Assembly: GCA_026984135.1 (NCBI GenBank) | Contig: JALSSR010000208.1 | Coordinates: 1 to 40,576 of the forward strand | DNA: 40,576 nt | Direction: 5' to 3' | DNA from: Bacteroidales bacterium | Lineage (GTDB): Bacteria > Bacteroidota > Bacteroidia > Bacteroidales > JAADJA01 | Shown: positions 8,401-16,321 of the stretch, piece by piece | Position numbering within the stretch: the first letter of the stretch is position 1 | Layout of the letters: each line of letters opens with the position of its first letter | Made by a program: the position numbers and the translations under genes | Notes under the pieces: generated by a model | Databases searched by the model: none | Told to the model about the DNA's origin: nothing | The model's input: the letters and a program-made list of their open reading frames with translations, nothing else

Positions 8401-9508
8401 TAAGTCAATGTTCCTGGCTAATATGTCGCACGAAATACGTACTCCGATGAATGCCATAATCGGGTTCTCGGAAATATTGTCCGATGAGGAATTGTCGAAG
8501 GAAGAAAGAGAGGAGTTTATCAGGTATATTACCCAGGGTAGTAATACTTTGATGAATCTTATTGAAGATATTATTGATATAACGAAAATAGAAGCAGGTA
8601 AAATTAAGATAAATCTTACGGAGTGTAATGTTAGTGATTTGATGGACGAGCTTTATGCTACCTTCCTGAAGATAAAGAATAAAAACGGGAAAAAATCTCT
8701 TGAATTAAGACTTAATAAGCCTGTTACAAATAAGGGTTTTACTATCTCCACTGATCCAAGCAGGATAAGACAAGTGTTATCCAACCTGCTCGGCAATGCA
8801 CTTAAATTTACTGATGAGGGATTCATTGAGCTCGGTTTTAATCTTGAAGAAGAAAACCAGATCGAATTTTATGTTAAGGATACCGGAATTGGTATTCCAA
8901 AGCAAAAACAGAAACTGATTTTTGAAAGATTTGGTCAGGTTGAAGAAGCGCAGAATAAAGAACGGAAAGGAACCGGTCTCGGACTTGCCATTTCGAAAAA
9001 ACTTGCCGAGTTGCTTGGCGGCGATCTTACGGTAGAGTCGGAGGAAGGTGTGGGTTCCACTTTTAAGTTGAAACTTCCCGTTACTCTTGCTGCTGGAAAA
9101 GTTGTGGAGAAAAAAGTTGAGGAGAAAACACCTGAGATCAACTGGGATAATAAGGTTATTCTTATTGCCGAGGATTCGGTGTTGAATTATACATATCTTG
9201 AAGCAATACTGCAACGAACAAATGTAAAGCTGATATGGGCAAAAGATGGTAAAGAGGCTGTTGAAATATGTCAGAAAAATGAAGATATTGATATTGTTTT
9301 GATGGATATTAAAATGCCTGTGCTTGACGGACTTAATGCCATAAAAGAGATTAAAAAATTCCGTAAAGACCTTCCCATTATTGTACAAACCGCTTATGCA
9401 ATGCCCGAAGACAGAGAGCGTAGCTTTGCTGCGGGCAGCGATGATTATCTTACCAAACCGCTTAATGCAAACGAACTGTTTAAAACAATCGGCAAATTTA
9501 TGAATTAG
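5453..9508 (+). CDS. Soluble hybrid histidine kinase with six PAS domains, a GAF-like domain and a receiver
   Basis: This 1351-residue protein has no signal peptide and no clear membrane segment, so it probably senses cytoplasmic cues. The order is PAS1 (about 40-155), PAS2 (168-285), PAS3 (295-405), a GAF-like domain (410-590), PAS4 (600-715), PAS5 (725-845) and PAS6 (850-970), then a short coiled coil. The HisKA domain has phospho-acceptor His993 in NMSHEIRTP. The ATPase domain shows NLLGNALKF, DTGIGIP and GTGLGLAI. A C-terminal receiver (about 1230-1350) has phospho-acceptor Asp1285 in LMDIKMP and the conserved TKPL lysine. Several PAS domains end in the D-I-T-E-R motif that passes signals on. 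There is no DNA-binding output and no adjacent response regulator, so phosphate probably goes to an Hpt protein or regulator elsewhere. The gene stops 6 bases from the convergent 9515 gene. Confidence 0.93.
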   Translation: MSVKDINEKNLENREKGLANPDVGQKTGVPDKKLLSGKVRFFEDILQALPDTLIAIFNRDGKYIEVWGSPDFSNLNYLSPDRLRGKLQKEILPPASAAVLQNKIEEVFDTEKPEMFRLRPETPAGVKRLEVYLSPLPSEDDKPTLVVGVFRNITEAVSREEKFALTSEKFENFIDKAPEGLASLNSKGIVTYLNNTLLEISGFDESDFIGKKFSKLPILLPEDYSGYENILDTIIKSRTNEVFELEWKTNDGKTRWSELHFVPILKNERFTGFNITFIDITERKNIESDLIKSKQAYKIIIENAREAIFVLQDSHIKFCNSRMLRLVDSSMNELEISLINEFIHPHDYRIFNKATSDKLAGSSDTEKTVFRIIDKSGNIKWVECNFVVIDWEGKPALLSFASDITVQRNLREKEKQYLKSLELLSEKSMEFAELKPGDDVYGFLGEKLLEMIEGAVIVILSYDRITSRIKIEHLAGEGILKVKFEKIISEKHTGFGTKVNADLLRDLLYGKLLKYNDGLFELGNTIFPRAIYKEVKNLDELGDIYMIGLAEDNVVFGNAMIFLPKGVQIGNAETIETIIKFGSIALQRNLVEDALRASEEKYRRIFESYQDVYFKLDIDGTIIEISPSVEKTGGYTPDELQGEPVDKLYFDATELSSINRILFKNGMVEDRDIKLLKKDKSVIFASLNAKLLRSETGKPVGVEGVIRDITERIKAEDDFRKSEEKMRTLADFTYNWEYWLGPDGEMVYMSPSSERITGYSADEFIKNPDLLVEITHPDDTGSFKNHLIKEKELDRVLEFDYRIVTRQNKVKWINHICQKVYGDDGRYLGRRASNKDITDRKIAEEELRNSEERFKALFYEAPDAIVVQNYKGIIIDANPAAYKLYGVEKDKFIGESIFEFVPKENREEFKVDFSLWTEGKPESKRCLIVSSGGESIPVEIHSSKIQYSGKEALMFNIRDITAIVESEKRLKEAKEKAEQADMLKSMFLANMSHEIRTPMNAIIGFSEILSDEELSKEEREEFIRYITQGSNTLMNLIEDIIDITKIEAGKIKINLTECNVSDLMDELYATFLKIKNKNGKKSLELRLNKPVTNKGFTISTDPSRIRQVLSNLLGNALKFTDEGFIELGFNLEEENQIEFYVKDTGIGIPKQKQKLIFERFGQVEEAQNKERKGTGLGLAISKKLAELLGGDLTVESEEGVGSTFKLKLPVTLAAGKVVEKKVEEKTPEINWDNKVILIAEDSVLNYTYLEAILQRTNVKLIWAKDGKEAVEICQKNEDIDIVLMDIKMPVLDGLNAIKEIKKFRKDLPIIVQTAYAMPEDRERSFAAGSDDYLTKPLNANELFKTIGKFMN

Positions 9509-9514
9509 GATTTT

Positions 9515-12500
9515 TCATTTCTTTTTGAATGCAATCTGCCTTGAATCGGCTTCTACCACATTTTCAATAAAATCCTTAAAATCCCGATATCCGTCCAGTG
9601 CCACATAATCGTTTTTAATAATGAATTTCTGAGTTAAATGAAGTACATTACCTTCCTTTATAAACTCTTTGGAATAATCGGCATACCGGCAACTGAAGTT
9701 TGAATTTTCCGGTATCTCCGCCAATTGCATACCCTCGGGTATTTCAATATCAACGGTCTCCATATTCTTTTCAAATCCAAAATACATTCCTATTTCTATG
9801 GGGTATTTTCGGTCTTCGGTATTTAAAAAATCCGCCGACTCCTGAATATACTCGAGAGGTAACTTAAGAAGATACAGATCGCTGATCTTTGAAAAGACAT
9901 TATCAACTTTATATGAAAAAGAGTAAGTGAGAGTATCGGAATTATCCATCAGACTTTCATTAAAATCAACGGAAATCAGTTTTACTCTCGGATAATTCAG
10001 ACTTATGGATTGTTGAATATCTTTATTCCTTTTTTCGTTACCCTCGTCACGGTAACCACTTCTCATCATTGCCGCATCATATCCTGTTTTCAGATTTTTC
10101 TTTTTAACAATCATACTGTTGCCTTCAAATTTAACGGTTCCTATGCGCCGAATAATATTTTTTGCCCGCGTCGGAGGGTCAAGAAGGAAGGGTTTATAAT
10201 CTTTATCCCCGTCACCCGCTTCGAGTGCAAAAGAGTTTTTAAGGTAATAGCTGAAAGTGGAAAATGGTTGATAATCGGCTGTCAGTTCAATATAATAATC
10301 TTTTCCGTTCAATGTGGCTTTTGCAATGGCATGATTAAACTCAATCATAGGTACGGAAATCTCATTTTCGCCGTTATCCCTTGTGTTTATTAAAACAAGA
10401 CTTCCGTCAATACCGACTTCGCGGCAGAGTGCAACAAAAAGGGTGGATACATCCTTGCAATCACCGATTTTCTTATTTATAACTGCCGAAGCCTTTTGCG
10501 GTATTATGCCGTTTTGCAAAAACGGAACGGAAATATACCTGATATTGGTTACAATATAGTTGTAAATGATCTTTGCCTTTTCATAATCGGAGATATCCCG
10601 TTTGTCCTTGAAAAGTCCGGTTGCAACTTCTTTAACTTCAAAATCGGGATTGCTTTTGTTTCTGTAAACGTCATAGTACCAGTTAGATATATCATTCCAG
10701 GAATCATAGTTAGAATAATATAAGATTTCACCGAAATCCTCAAGCGACGGCATAAACGATTCGTATCTTATTGCCTCCATATTTTTCTCCGACCACGTGT
10801 ATAAAGTGAAGTCGTCTTTTTCTTCAATAACAGGTTCCAGAGAAGAGTTCTTTACCTTATAATTGAATTTGCGACCATTTTCTACAAGCAGACTATATTT
10901 TGACATAACATAGGGATAAAATCCTTGAAAATAATGCTTACCCCAAAAACGGTTTATAACCGTGCTGCCGTTATAATATTCCGTTTTATATATTACAAGA
11001 ATGGCATCACCTGCTTCAAGAGACTCAAAAACAACATGATCATTATTTATCGTGGCTTTAAGTTTGTTACCGTTACTTTTCAATACTTCCGCCTTATCAA
11101 TTCTCACCCTTTCATTATTGGAAACGGAAAAAACATACTCTTTCCAGTCGTCAATGCCCGTAGCATCGAAAACCTTTACCATAAAATATGTTTTCTCCTC
11201 ATTTCCGCCGCCCGAATAAACAACCGACTGTGTTTCGTCAAGCAAGACAAGGCTGTTATCTTCGGGATAATCGGAATCTGAGGGGGAGTTTTTATAAATT
11301 TCATAGACGTCGGGTTTGTCGAAATAGTCAAAAATATCGGGTTTGTCTTCAAGACGTCTTATGTTTTTTCGTGAGTCGTAATCGTTGGGATTATATGCAA
11401 CACTTTTTTTGTAATATTCGATTGCTTTTTCATTTTCATTAATTTGTTCGTAGGAATTGGCAATATTTTTATAATAATCACCTACAAAAGGCGCTATTTC
11501 CGAAGCTTGTTTGAAGTAGTTTATCGCTTTAATATAACTTCCTGTTTTGGAGTAGTGATCACCCATTAACTTTAAATATCCCACAGCCGTCGGATTATGT
11601 TCCAATACTTTATCAAAATATGATTGGGCTTTGGGAGGATTACGATTTTCAAAGTAATAATTAACCAATGCCATTAAAACATCATCATTATACCTTTTTT
11701 TTAAATATTTTTTTAATACGGCTTCAGGAGTACTTGTTCTCTTTAAAGCCTTATCAATGTTAAATTTCAATATAACAAATTGTGAATTTTCCGGGAAATT
11801 TTCATAACCTTTATAAACAAGTTTAATAACATCTTCATACTGTTCCTCTTTCAAACCTATTGATATCATTTTTCCATACCAAAAGCTATCTTCCCCTCTA
11901 ACTTTTTTGTATTGCTCAAGTATCTCTTTTGCTTTATCAATATCATCCTCGTCCATAGCATCATTGAACAGTAAAATGAGGGACGCAGGATTATCGGGGT
12001 CAACCTTTTTCATCTTGTCAAGAGCAAGATAATACTCGGTTGAGTTGTCTTCTCTCAAATAAACTTCCGTAAGTTTTGAAATGATATAAGAGCAGTCCGG
12101 AGATTTGTCAAGTGCTTTTGTAAGGATTTTACGTGCTTCATATTTCTTGTCGTTTCGCAAATATGTTTCTGCAAGCATTAACTGATATACAAGTTTGTCG
12201 GGATGCTGCTCCATCATTTTTTTAAAATATTCTTCTGCAAATAACGGATACGATGTACTTTGAAAATCCTGCTCTTGCGGATATTGATTGAATTGTGTGC
12301 CGAATGTCAAGCCGTCAATATTTTTACCCGATTCATCCGTAACCCGCATCAGAAAATTGGAATTTGTAATCTCGCTTGTGCCTACCTGAATCAGTATTCT
12401 GTTAAATCCTTTATAAAGTTTTGCACTGAAAGAGTATGTGTCAATACCGTTATTTCTTTCTTTGGGTTCGCTGAACATCAGTTTGTCATTGCACCAGAGC

Positions 12501-13273
12501 TTGAGTGAGCCGGATGTTCCTATTCTTATTATTACCTCCTGATCTACAGGGCTTTCACAAAAAGTCTGTGCAAAAATGATGGAATTATCGGTATAGAAAT
12601 GATGAGGAAAACGGATCCAGCGCCCGGGAAGGGTTTTGTTAATATCAATCCAGTGAATATCCGCTCCGTATTTATTTTTGAAAGTATTATCAGGCTTTGC
12701 CTGATGAATGGGCGGAAAATCCTTATCTAAACCCGACCCGGAAATATTTTCAAACTCTCCGACGGCCTGCCACTGCATTATTGCTCCCACATTCAGGAAA
12801 AAATCATTGCCTTTGGAAAAATTATTTGTAGCCTCATAATGCTTCCCGAGGACAAAATTTGCAGATACCCGCATGGTTTCATTTATCGAAGTGGAATTTG
12901 CAATGTCATTAAAAAATTCAACCTGTTCTTTACCTTTTGCAGCTCCGTATTTTCCGTTAATACTTTCGGTGTACCACAAAGCAAAAAGGTATGAGGAAGG
13001 TTCTTTTTCAGCTTTATAAAACCTTTGAAAATAGGAAAAGGCATCCTCCGGTTTTTCATCTACACTTGCCATAAGCGACATAGCAAGGTTTGCCTCAGCC
13101 ACAACCGACGGGTTATCTTCATTTGCCGCTAAAGTAAAATATTCACGGGCTTTTATGTAGTCATTTGTTTTGAAAAATTCCCAACCTTTACTCAGATTGG
13201 ATTCATCCGCCAACAATGACGTGGAGAAAAATGAAATAAAAACAAAAAGGATTAGAATCTGCAACTTTTTCAT
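9515..13273 (-). CDS. Secreted TPR protein with DUF3857 and transglutaminase-like domains
   Basis: The protein has 1252 residues, with a signal peptide (about 1-22). TPR-like helices (about 28-165) come first. Next is a PA14/galactose-binding-like beta-sandwich (about 200-320), and a second, longer TPR array (about 340-640, e.g. AINYFKQASEIAPFVGDYY). A DUF3857 domain (about 660-840) and a transglutaminase/protease-like domain follow. The probable catalytic triad is Cys939 in GDCKD, His981 in EFNHAIA and Asp1000 in LTADYQP. A final beta-rich segment reaches the C-terminus. This architecture is common in Bacteroidota and is usually periplasmic or outer-membrane associated; a role in protein or peptidoglycan cross-link processing is inferred, not shown. 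It is monocistronic, transcribed divergently from the propeller gene at 13376. Confidence 0.88.
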   Translation of the reverse strand: MKKLQILILFVFISFFSTSLLADESNLSKGWEFFKTNDYIKAREYFTLAANEDNPSVVAEANLAMSLMASVDEKPEDAFSYFQRFYKAEKEPSSYLFALWYTESINGKYGAAKGKEQVEFFNDIANSTSINETMRVSANFVLGKHYEATNNFSKGNDFFLNVGAIMQWQAVGEFENISGSGLDKDFPPIHQAKPDNTFKNKYGADIHWIDINKTLPGRWIRFPHHFYTDNSIIFAQTFCESPVDQEVIIRIGTSGSLKLWCNDKLMFSEPKERNNGIDTYSFSAKLYKGFNRILIQVGTSEITNSNFLMRVTDESGKNIDGLTFGTQFNQYPQEQDFQSTSYPLFAEEYFKKMMEQHPDKLVYQLMLAETYLRNDKKYEARKILTKALDKSPDCSYIISKLTEVYLREDNSTEYYLALDKMKKVDPDNPASLILLFNDAMDEDDIDKAKEILEQYKKVRGEDSFWYGKMISIGLKEEQYEDVIKLVYKGYENFPENSQFVILKFNIDKALKRTSTPEAVLKKYLKKRYNDDVLMALVNYYFENRNPPKAQSYFDKVLEHNPTAVGYLKLMGDHYSKTGSYIKAINYFKQASEIAPFVGDYYKNIANSYEQINENEKAIEYYKKSVAYNPNDYDSRKNIRRLEDKPDIFDYFDKPDVYEIYKNSPSDSDYPEDNSLVLLDETQSVVYSGGGNEEKTYFMVKVFDATGIDDWKEYVFSVSNNERVRIDKAEVLKSNGNKLKATINNDHVVFESLEAGDAILVIYKTEYYNGSTVINRFWGKHYFQGFYPYVMSKYSLLVENGRKFNYKVKNSSLEPVIEEKDDFTLYTWSEKNMEAIRYESFMPSLEDFGEILYYSNYDSWNDISNWYYDVYRNKSNPDFEVKEVATGLFKDKRDISDYEKAKIIYNYIVTNIRYISVPFLQNGIIPQKASAVINKKIGDCKDVSTLFVALCREVGIDGSLVLINTRDNGENEISVPMIEFNHAIAKATLNGKDYYIELTADYQPFSTFSYYLKNSFALEAGDGDKDYKPFLLDPPTRAKNIIRRIGTVKFEGNSMIVKKKNLKTGYDAAMMRSGYRDEGNEKRNKDIQQSISLNYPRVKLISVDFNESLMDNSDTLTYSFSYKVDNVFSKISDLYLLKLPLEYIQESADFLNTEDRKYPIEIGMYFGFEKNMETVDIEIPEGMQLAEIPENSNFSCRYADYSKEFIKEGNVLHLTQKFIIKNDYVALDGYRDFKDFIENVVEADSRQIAFKKK

Positions 13274-13304
13274 ATAATGTAGTGTCTTTGGTATAAATAT
13301 TTTA

Positions 13305-13335
13305 CAAATTAATGAAAAAAATTTTTACAGACAAA
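13305..13335 (-). promoter_or_regulatory. Promoter of the TPR/transglutaminase gene
   Basis: On the minus strand, TTTG (13335-13332) is followed after 19 bases by TTAATTTG (13312-13305). The spacing fits the Bacteroidota pattern TTTG-N19-TAnnTTTG, with one mismatch in the -7 element. Transcription would begin near 13298, about 25 bases before the ATG at 13273. Confidence 0.55.
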
Positions 13336-13375
13336 ATTTATTATTCTCTTTATTTCCATTTTTATAATAAATCCT

Positions 13376-15904
13376 ATGAAAAAGCAATTTATTATTCTGA
13401 TTTCCGCAATATTTTCAGCTCTTTTCTTTTTACTTTATCCGTTTAATTCGGGAAATGAATCTCATAAAAAAGATCAATCTCCCAACGATTGGTTTTTCCG
13501 TCAAAGGGCATTTCCCACCGGGCAAATCCCTCACGATGTATATTTGAAAGCTTTGAAGCAAAGTTTGGAGATGAAAAAGCAGTCTGCAACCAAAGAAGAT
13601 AAACTATGGGAATTTGCAGGCCCCACAAATATCGGAGGCCGCATTTCCGATGTTGAGATGTATCCCGATGATATGCAGACCATTTTTGTTGGAGCGGCTT
13701 CCGGTGGAGTTTTTAAATCGGAAGATGCCGGAAACACCTGGACTCCGGTTTTCGATGATGCTCTTAGCCTTTCGATTGGTGATATTGCCATAGCTCCTTC
13801 AAATAAAGAGATAATGTATGTCGGGACGGGAGAAGCCAATGCCGGCGGTGGCTCTCTTGCTTATGACGGTGTCGGCATTTACAAATCAATTGACGGAGGA
13901 GATAACTGGGAGTATGCAGGTTTGCCGGAAAGCGGTAGTATCGGTAGGATCGTTGTCAATGCAAATAATCCTGATATTGTGTATGTTGCGACAATGGGTA
14001 GTCTGTTTGGTAATTCTCCCGACCGTGGCGTTTACAGATCGCAAAACGGCGGCGATACCTGGGAAAAGGTATTGTTCGTTTCGGATTCCACAGGTGCCAT
14101 TGACCTTGCCGTAAATCCCAATAATCCGGATATCGTTTATGCCGCAATGTGGGAGCGTATCCGTCGTCCCGACAGAAGAAGCTACGGCGGCCCAACCTGC
14201 GGAATATATAAAACCGAAAACGGAGGCGACACCTGGACAGAACTTTCTGGAGGACTGCCAATGTCAAACAACGGTCGCATAGGAATTGATATATCAAAAT
14301 CCAATCCTGATATTCTTTATGCTATTTATGCCGACAAAACAGGTTACTTCAAAGGTATCTACAAAACTCAAAACGGAGGAGATTCGTGGATACAGGCCGA
14401 CGACGGCAGTATTCAATATCAGTCTTATGGCTGGTGGTTCGGAAGGATAAAAGTTGATCCTGTAAACCCAGATATTGCTTATGCCATTGCATTTACACTC
14501 TATAAAACATCCAACGGAGGAATAAGTTGGAACGATGTTTCGGGTTATAACGTTCATGTTGACCAGCACGAACTTTATATTCATCCCGAAAATAACAATT
14601 TACTTGTTCTTGGTAATGACGGCGGACTTTATATTTCACAAAACGGTGGTAACTCGTGGACAAAGAAAAACACACTGCCCATAACACAGTTCTATACCGG
14701 TGAGATTGATAATCAATATCCTCAGCGACTTTACGGCGGGGCACAGGATAACGGAACAAACAGAACGATGACCGGAAACTGGGGCGACTGGGAATCAATA
14801 TATGGTGGCGACGGCTTTTATGTATTGGTTGACCCCGAAGATAACAACTATGTGTATGCCGAATCGCAGTACGGAGGTTTGGGACGTTCTACAAACGGCG
14901 GCAGCTCTTTTACCGGAGCAACAAACGGTATCAGCTATTCCGACCGTAACAACTGGAATACACCCGTGGTTTTTGATCCTTCAAACCCGCAAATTCTCTA
15001 TTTCGGTACGCAAAAAGTTTACAAATCAACGAACAGGGCAGTTTCCTGGACCGCAATCAGCAATGACCTTTCCAACGGTTCAGGCGGCGGAAACCTGACC
15101 TTCGGAACCGTAACAACAATTGCCGTTTCTCCGCTTAATCCCGAAATAGTTTATGCCGGTACCGACGATGGAAATGTTTGGGTTAAAAACGGTAATGAGT
15201 GGACAAAAATCTCGGACGAACTTCCTGTCCGATGGGTCACAAGGGTTGCCGCCGACCCTCATTCCGAACAAACAGCTTATGTCACGCTGTCAGGATACAG
15301 GTATAACGAATATTTGCCTCACGTTTTCAGGACAACAGACCTGGGTGAAAACTGGACGGATATTTCGGGGAATCTGCCGGAAGTTCCTGTAAATGATATT
15401 ATTATAGATCCGGAATATGATTCGGTGTTGTATATTGCAACCGATGCCGGAGCTTTTTACACAAGGAATCTCGGGGCAACCTGGAACATTATGGGGACAA
15501 ACCTGCCCAATGTTGTTATTTGTGATTTTACTCTTCACAATGACACTCGAAAACTGGTTGCCGCAACTTTCGGGCGTTCGATGTACAGTTATGACTTGAA
15601 TCAGGATACGATTTATACTTCCGTGAAACCGGAAATTTCTGATGTGAATATTGGTGAAGTAAGCATTTATCCGAATCCTTTCAAGGAATTTGTAAATATT
15701 TCCTTTGAGTGTGGAAAAAATGTTGCAGGTAAAGTGGAGATATTCGATATTGGAGGTAAAAAAATTGCAACCATCTTTGAGGGAAATATAAAGCAAGGAT
15801 TAAATCAATTCAGATGGAGACCGGTAAATTCAATAGGAAGAATATTCTTTGTGAAGGTAATGGCGGGAAGGGAGACAATCAGCAGAAAAGTAATATTTGA
15901 ATAA
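13376..15904 (+). CDS. T9SS-exported Asp-box (BNR/sortilin-like) beta-propeller protein
   Basis: The protein has 842 residues. A signal or anchor helix (about 4-24) starts it. About ten Asp-box motifs then repeat every 50-60 residues, for example SIDGGDNWE, SQNGGDTWE, TENGGDTWT, TQNGGDSWI, SQNGGNSWT and TTDLGENWT. Repeats of this type build sialidase- or VPS10/sortilin-like propellers. The arginine triad and tyrosine needed for sialidase activity are not evident, so binding is more likely than catalysis. Residues about 755-842 form a T9SS type A sorting domain (SIYPNPF ... VEIFDIGGKKI ... ISRKVIFE), so it should be exported across the outer membrane and anchored or released there. It is the only gene in its transcript and converges on the zinc-ribbon gene. 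Confidence 0.88.
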   Translation: MKKQFIILISAIFSALFFLLYPFNSGNESHKKDQSPNDWFFRQRAFPTGQIPHDVYLKALKQSLEMKKQSATKEDKLWEFAGPTNIGGRISDVEMYPDDMQTIFVGAASGGVFKSEDAGNTWTPVFDDALSLSIGDIAIAPSNKEIMYVGTGEANAGGGSLAYDGVGIYKSIDGGDNWEYAGLPESGSIGRIVVNANNPDIVYVATMGSLFGNSPDRGVYRSQNGGDTWEKVLFVSDSTGAIDLAVNPNNPDIVYAAMWERIRRPDRRSYGGPTCGIYKTENGGDTWTELSGGLPMSNNGRIGIDISKSNPDILYAIYADKTGYFKGIYKTQNGGDSWIQADDGSIQYQSYGWWFGRIKVDPVNPDIAYAIAFTLYKTSNGGISWNDVSGYNVHVDQHELYIHPENNNLLVLGNDGGLYISQNGGNSWTKKNTLPITQFYTGEIDNQYPQRLYGGAQDNGTNRTMTGNWGDWESIYGGDGFYVLVDPEDNNYVYAESQYGGLGRSTNGGSSFTGATNGISYSDRNNWNTPVVFDPSNPQILYFGTQKVYKSTNRAVSWTAISNDLSNGSGGGNLTFGTVTTIAVSPLNPEIVYAGTDDGNVWVKNGNEWTKISDELPVRWVTRVAADPHSEQTAYVTLSGYRYNEYLPHVFRTTDLGENWTDISGNLPEVPVNDIIIDPEYDSVLYIATDAGAFYTRNLGATWNIMGTNLPNVVICDFTLHNDTRKLVAATFGRSMYSYDLNQDTIYTSVKPEISDVNIGEVSIYPNPFKEFVNISFECGKNVAGKVEIFDIGGKKIATIFEGNIKQGLNQFRWRPVNSIGRIFFVKVMAGRETISRKVIFE

Positions 15905-15910
15905 TAGATA

Positions 15911-15932
15911 GAGACGCACGGCCGTGCGTCTC
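15911..15932. repeat. Perfect 22-bp palindrome between convergent genes
   Basis: GAGACGCACGG is followed directly by its exact reverse complement, CCGTGCGTCTC. It fills most of the 36-base gap between two convergent stops (15904 plus, 15941 minus). It is much GC-richer than its surroundings and has no adjacent T-run. The GAGACG...CGTCTC form resembles dispersed REP-like palindromes of some bacterial genomes. It could also stop transcription from both sides. Confidence 0.7.
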
Positions 15933-15940
15933 AACTTACC

Positions 15941-16255
15941 CTATGTCATAAACTGCTTAACAGGAGATAATTCCTGTTTAAAACCTTCTTTTTCACAAAA
16001 GGGGCAATATTCAAATTCTTCACTGAAAACGTATCCGCATCTTTCGCATTTATATTTACGCTCCGTATAGGGTATCATCTTACGGTGTCCGGAACTGAAA
16101 TAGAAGGCAAGTCCGAGAACCGGTGTTAAAAAAAGGCTTCTCCAAAAAAGTTTGCGTGAGCCTATCTCACGATTTTTCCCGATTCTTGAAAAAAGAAAAA
16201 CAATTACAATATATAGAACAATCAGTGCAATTAGTATCAGATTCTTCTCCTCCAT
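15941..16255 (-). CDS. Small membrane protein with C-terminal zinc ribbon
   Basis: The protein has 104 residues. Two membrane helices (about 6-24 and 39-54) are joined by a short basic loop. The cytoplasmic or periplasmic tail carries two cysteine pairs, CERC (70-73) and CPFC (84-87), spaced like a zinc ribbon or rubredoxin-type site. It has its own well-formed promoter. No partner is clear: HemW lies upstream on the same strand but has a separate transcript start. Its function is unknown; related small zinc-ribbon membrane proteins are widespread in Bacteroidota. Confidence 0.75.
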   Translation of the reverse strand: MEEKNLILIALIVLYIVIVFLFSRIGKNREIGSRKLFWRSLFLTPVLGLAFYFSSGHRKMIPYTERKYKCERCGYVFSEEFEYCPFCEKEGFKQELSPVKQFMT

Positions 16256-16281
16256 TCTTTTTAGTAATTTTTACAAAAAAA

Positions 16282-16312
16282 CAAAAGTAATATTTAATTT
16301 CTTAAATACAAA
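16282..16312 (-). promoter_or_regulatory. Full Bacteroidota promoter for the zinc-ribbon membrane protein
   Basis: On the minus strand, TTTG (16312-16309) and TACTTTTG (16289-16282) are separated by exactly 19 bases, a full match to TTTG-N19-TAnnTTTG. Transcription should start near 16276, about 20 bases before the ATG at 16255. It lies just after the hemW stop. Confidence 0.75.
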
Positions 16313-16321
16313 TCTATTTTA

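Noticed and set aside
8777-9388. 203-codon open frame antisense to the histidine kinase
   Set aside because: It covers the ATPase and receiver region of a well-supported kinase, is low-complexity (Phe/Asn/Lys-rich) and has no recognisable domain or promoter.
15290-15796. 168-codon antisense frame under the propeller gene
   Set aside because: It is a shadow of the repetitive Asp-box and sorting-domain coding sequence with no domain of its own.
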